Source: Rhynchopus sp. YZ270_cl-10 (Eukaryota; Euglenozoa; Diplonemea; Diplonemida; Diplonemidae). From it: DNA of 64,000 nt. The notes under the pieces are model-generated. The model searched no databases. It was not told where the DNA came from and saw only the letters and a program-made list of their open reading frames with translations. Position numbers and translations under genes: made by a program. Where the stretch lies: contig OZ037905.1 in assembly GCA_964035575.1 (NCBI GenBank), positions 87,001 through 151,000 of the forward strand, read 5' to 3'. Numbering within the stretch: the first letter of the stretch is position 1; each line of letters opens with the position of its first letter. Of this stretch, positions 63,314 to 64,000 are shown in pieces.

Positions 63314-63861
63314 TTGTTTGTTGTGGTTTTGTGTTCTGATGTGTGTGTGGTGGTGGGTGTGCAAGGACCGTGCTGTGTATGCACCCTAATTCGAGGTTTG
63401 TAGCTGACATGCCCTCCACACTCCCCACACTCTCCACCCCCCGCTTCCTCAGCAATCAAATGAACAGCATCATTGCAGACACAGGATGATTAGATCAGCG
63501 GCTGGAAAACAAAACGTAAGAAACACACAGAGACTCGTGGATAAAGGAGACAAAAAAAACGCCTTATTTTTTCAATTCCTTTCAATTCGTTCTTTCCAAC
63601 TTCATTCCTGAAGAGAAAAAGGCAAAGAAGCCAACGTTTCCCCAGCACATCCACAACCCCATGAACTGCAGATAACTTCATTACGCACAGCATGCAGTCT
63701 GGCCTTGCCACATTGGAGCAGTGTGCGTAAAGTACCCAAGACAAGAGTCGCTGTTGAAGTGTACACCACGGAGGCTGTCCGGAACACGAACCCACGAAAC
63801 GACCCGTGGCTTGCATAGCACGAATGAGGCCAGATTCACCTTCGGGTCCGCACCTAAAAAC
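63314..63861. other. 5' flank of the UBL-LRR gene
   Basis: CA-rich leader just upstream of the ATG, then A/T-rich sequence. No gene I can support; open frames here are short and unconvincing. Confidence 0.45.
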
Positions 63862-64000
63862 AAGAGAGGGGTGGGGTGGTGTTTGTGAAAGGAAACGAGA
63901 TGTGTTGTCATTTGCAAAAACAAGAGAGATGACTCCTCACCCAGTTAGAGGTCCTCCCACCTTCCCACACCATGACGGGTAGTTGTGCTTCGTGCGTGCA
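63862..64000. repeat. WD40-family spacer at the right edge of the window
   Basis: Matches the class A spacer (GGGTGGGGTGGTGTTTGTGA, AACGAGATGTGTTGTCATTT, CACCATGACGGGTAGTTGTG). By analogy with 20185-20497 and 50664-50938, another UBL-WD40 copy should end a few hundred bases beyond the window. Confidence 0.7.

Overview
This window is nuclear DNA of a single-celled eukaryote that I cannot place to a named taxon. Several genes have short GT-AG introns (44-249 nt), the spacers are rich in A/T homopolymers, and the proteins are eukaryotic: an XRN2/Rat1-type exonuclease, a Nup85-like scaffold protein, WD40 propellers and IQ/coiled-coil proteins. Every well-supported gene, including the LINE, lies on the minus strand. 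Most start codons follow a pyrimidine-rich tract ending in AG. One-strand gene order with such sites recalls Euglenozoa (kinetoplastids, diplonemids) or dinoflagellates, but this is inference; ordinary 5'UTR introns would give the same local signal.

Layout. 1-10.3 kb has no convincing gene and is packed with foldback repeats, palindromic GGGGTACCCC minisatellites, A/T hairpins and dispersed repeats. 10.3-11.6 kb encodes a single-pass membrane protein with a LamG-like ectodomain. 12.4-21.6 kb is a tandem array of six paralogues (one broken) that join an N-terminal ubiquitin-like (UBL) domain to a seven-blade WD40-type propeller. Two more copies lie at 37.6-40.1 kb and two (one broken) at 50.9-53.5 kb; another spacer of the family starts at the right edge. 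25.5-28.6 kb encodes a secreted Cys-rich repeat protein, 28.8-31.7 kb the XRN2/Rat1-like 5'-3' exoribonuclease, and 33.7-36.0 kb the Nup85-like protein. 40.8-45.4 kb and 47.7-50.5 kb encode two large coiled-coil proteins, one with internal repeats and one with IQ motifs. 54.3-63.3 kb holds a UBL-LRR gene split by a nearly whole 7.7-kb LINE.

Two points stand out. First, the UBL domain of the WD40 family appears in diverged form at the start of the LRR protein, so one UBL module heads two repeat scaffolds. Across the WD40 copies the UBL-coding DNA is almost identical while the propellers vary, and mosaic copies show continuing recombination. Second, the LINE has an unusual first ORF with an RNase H-fold domain (active-site residues apparently replaced) and an OTU-type cysteine protease domain, an APE/RT second ORF with YADD, and a Cys/His-rich third frame reached from ORF2 at an in-register -1 slippery heptamer. 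A 19-bp target-site duplication and open frames suggest recent insertion.
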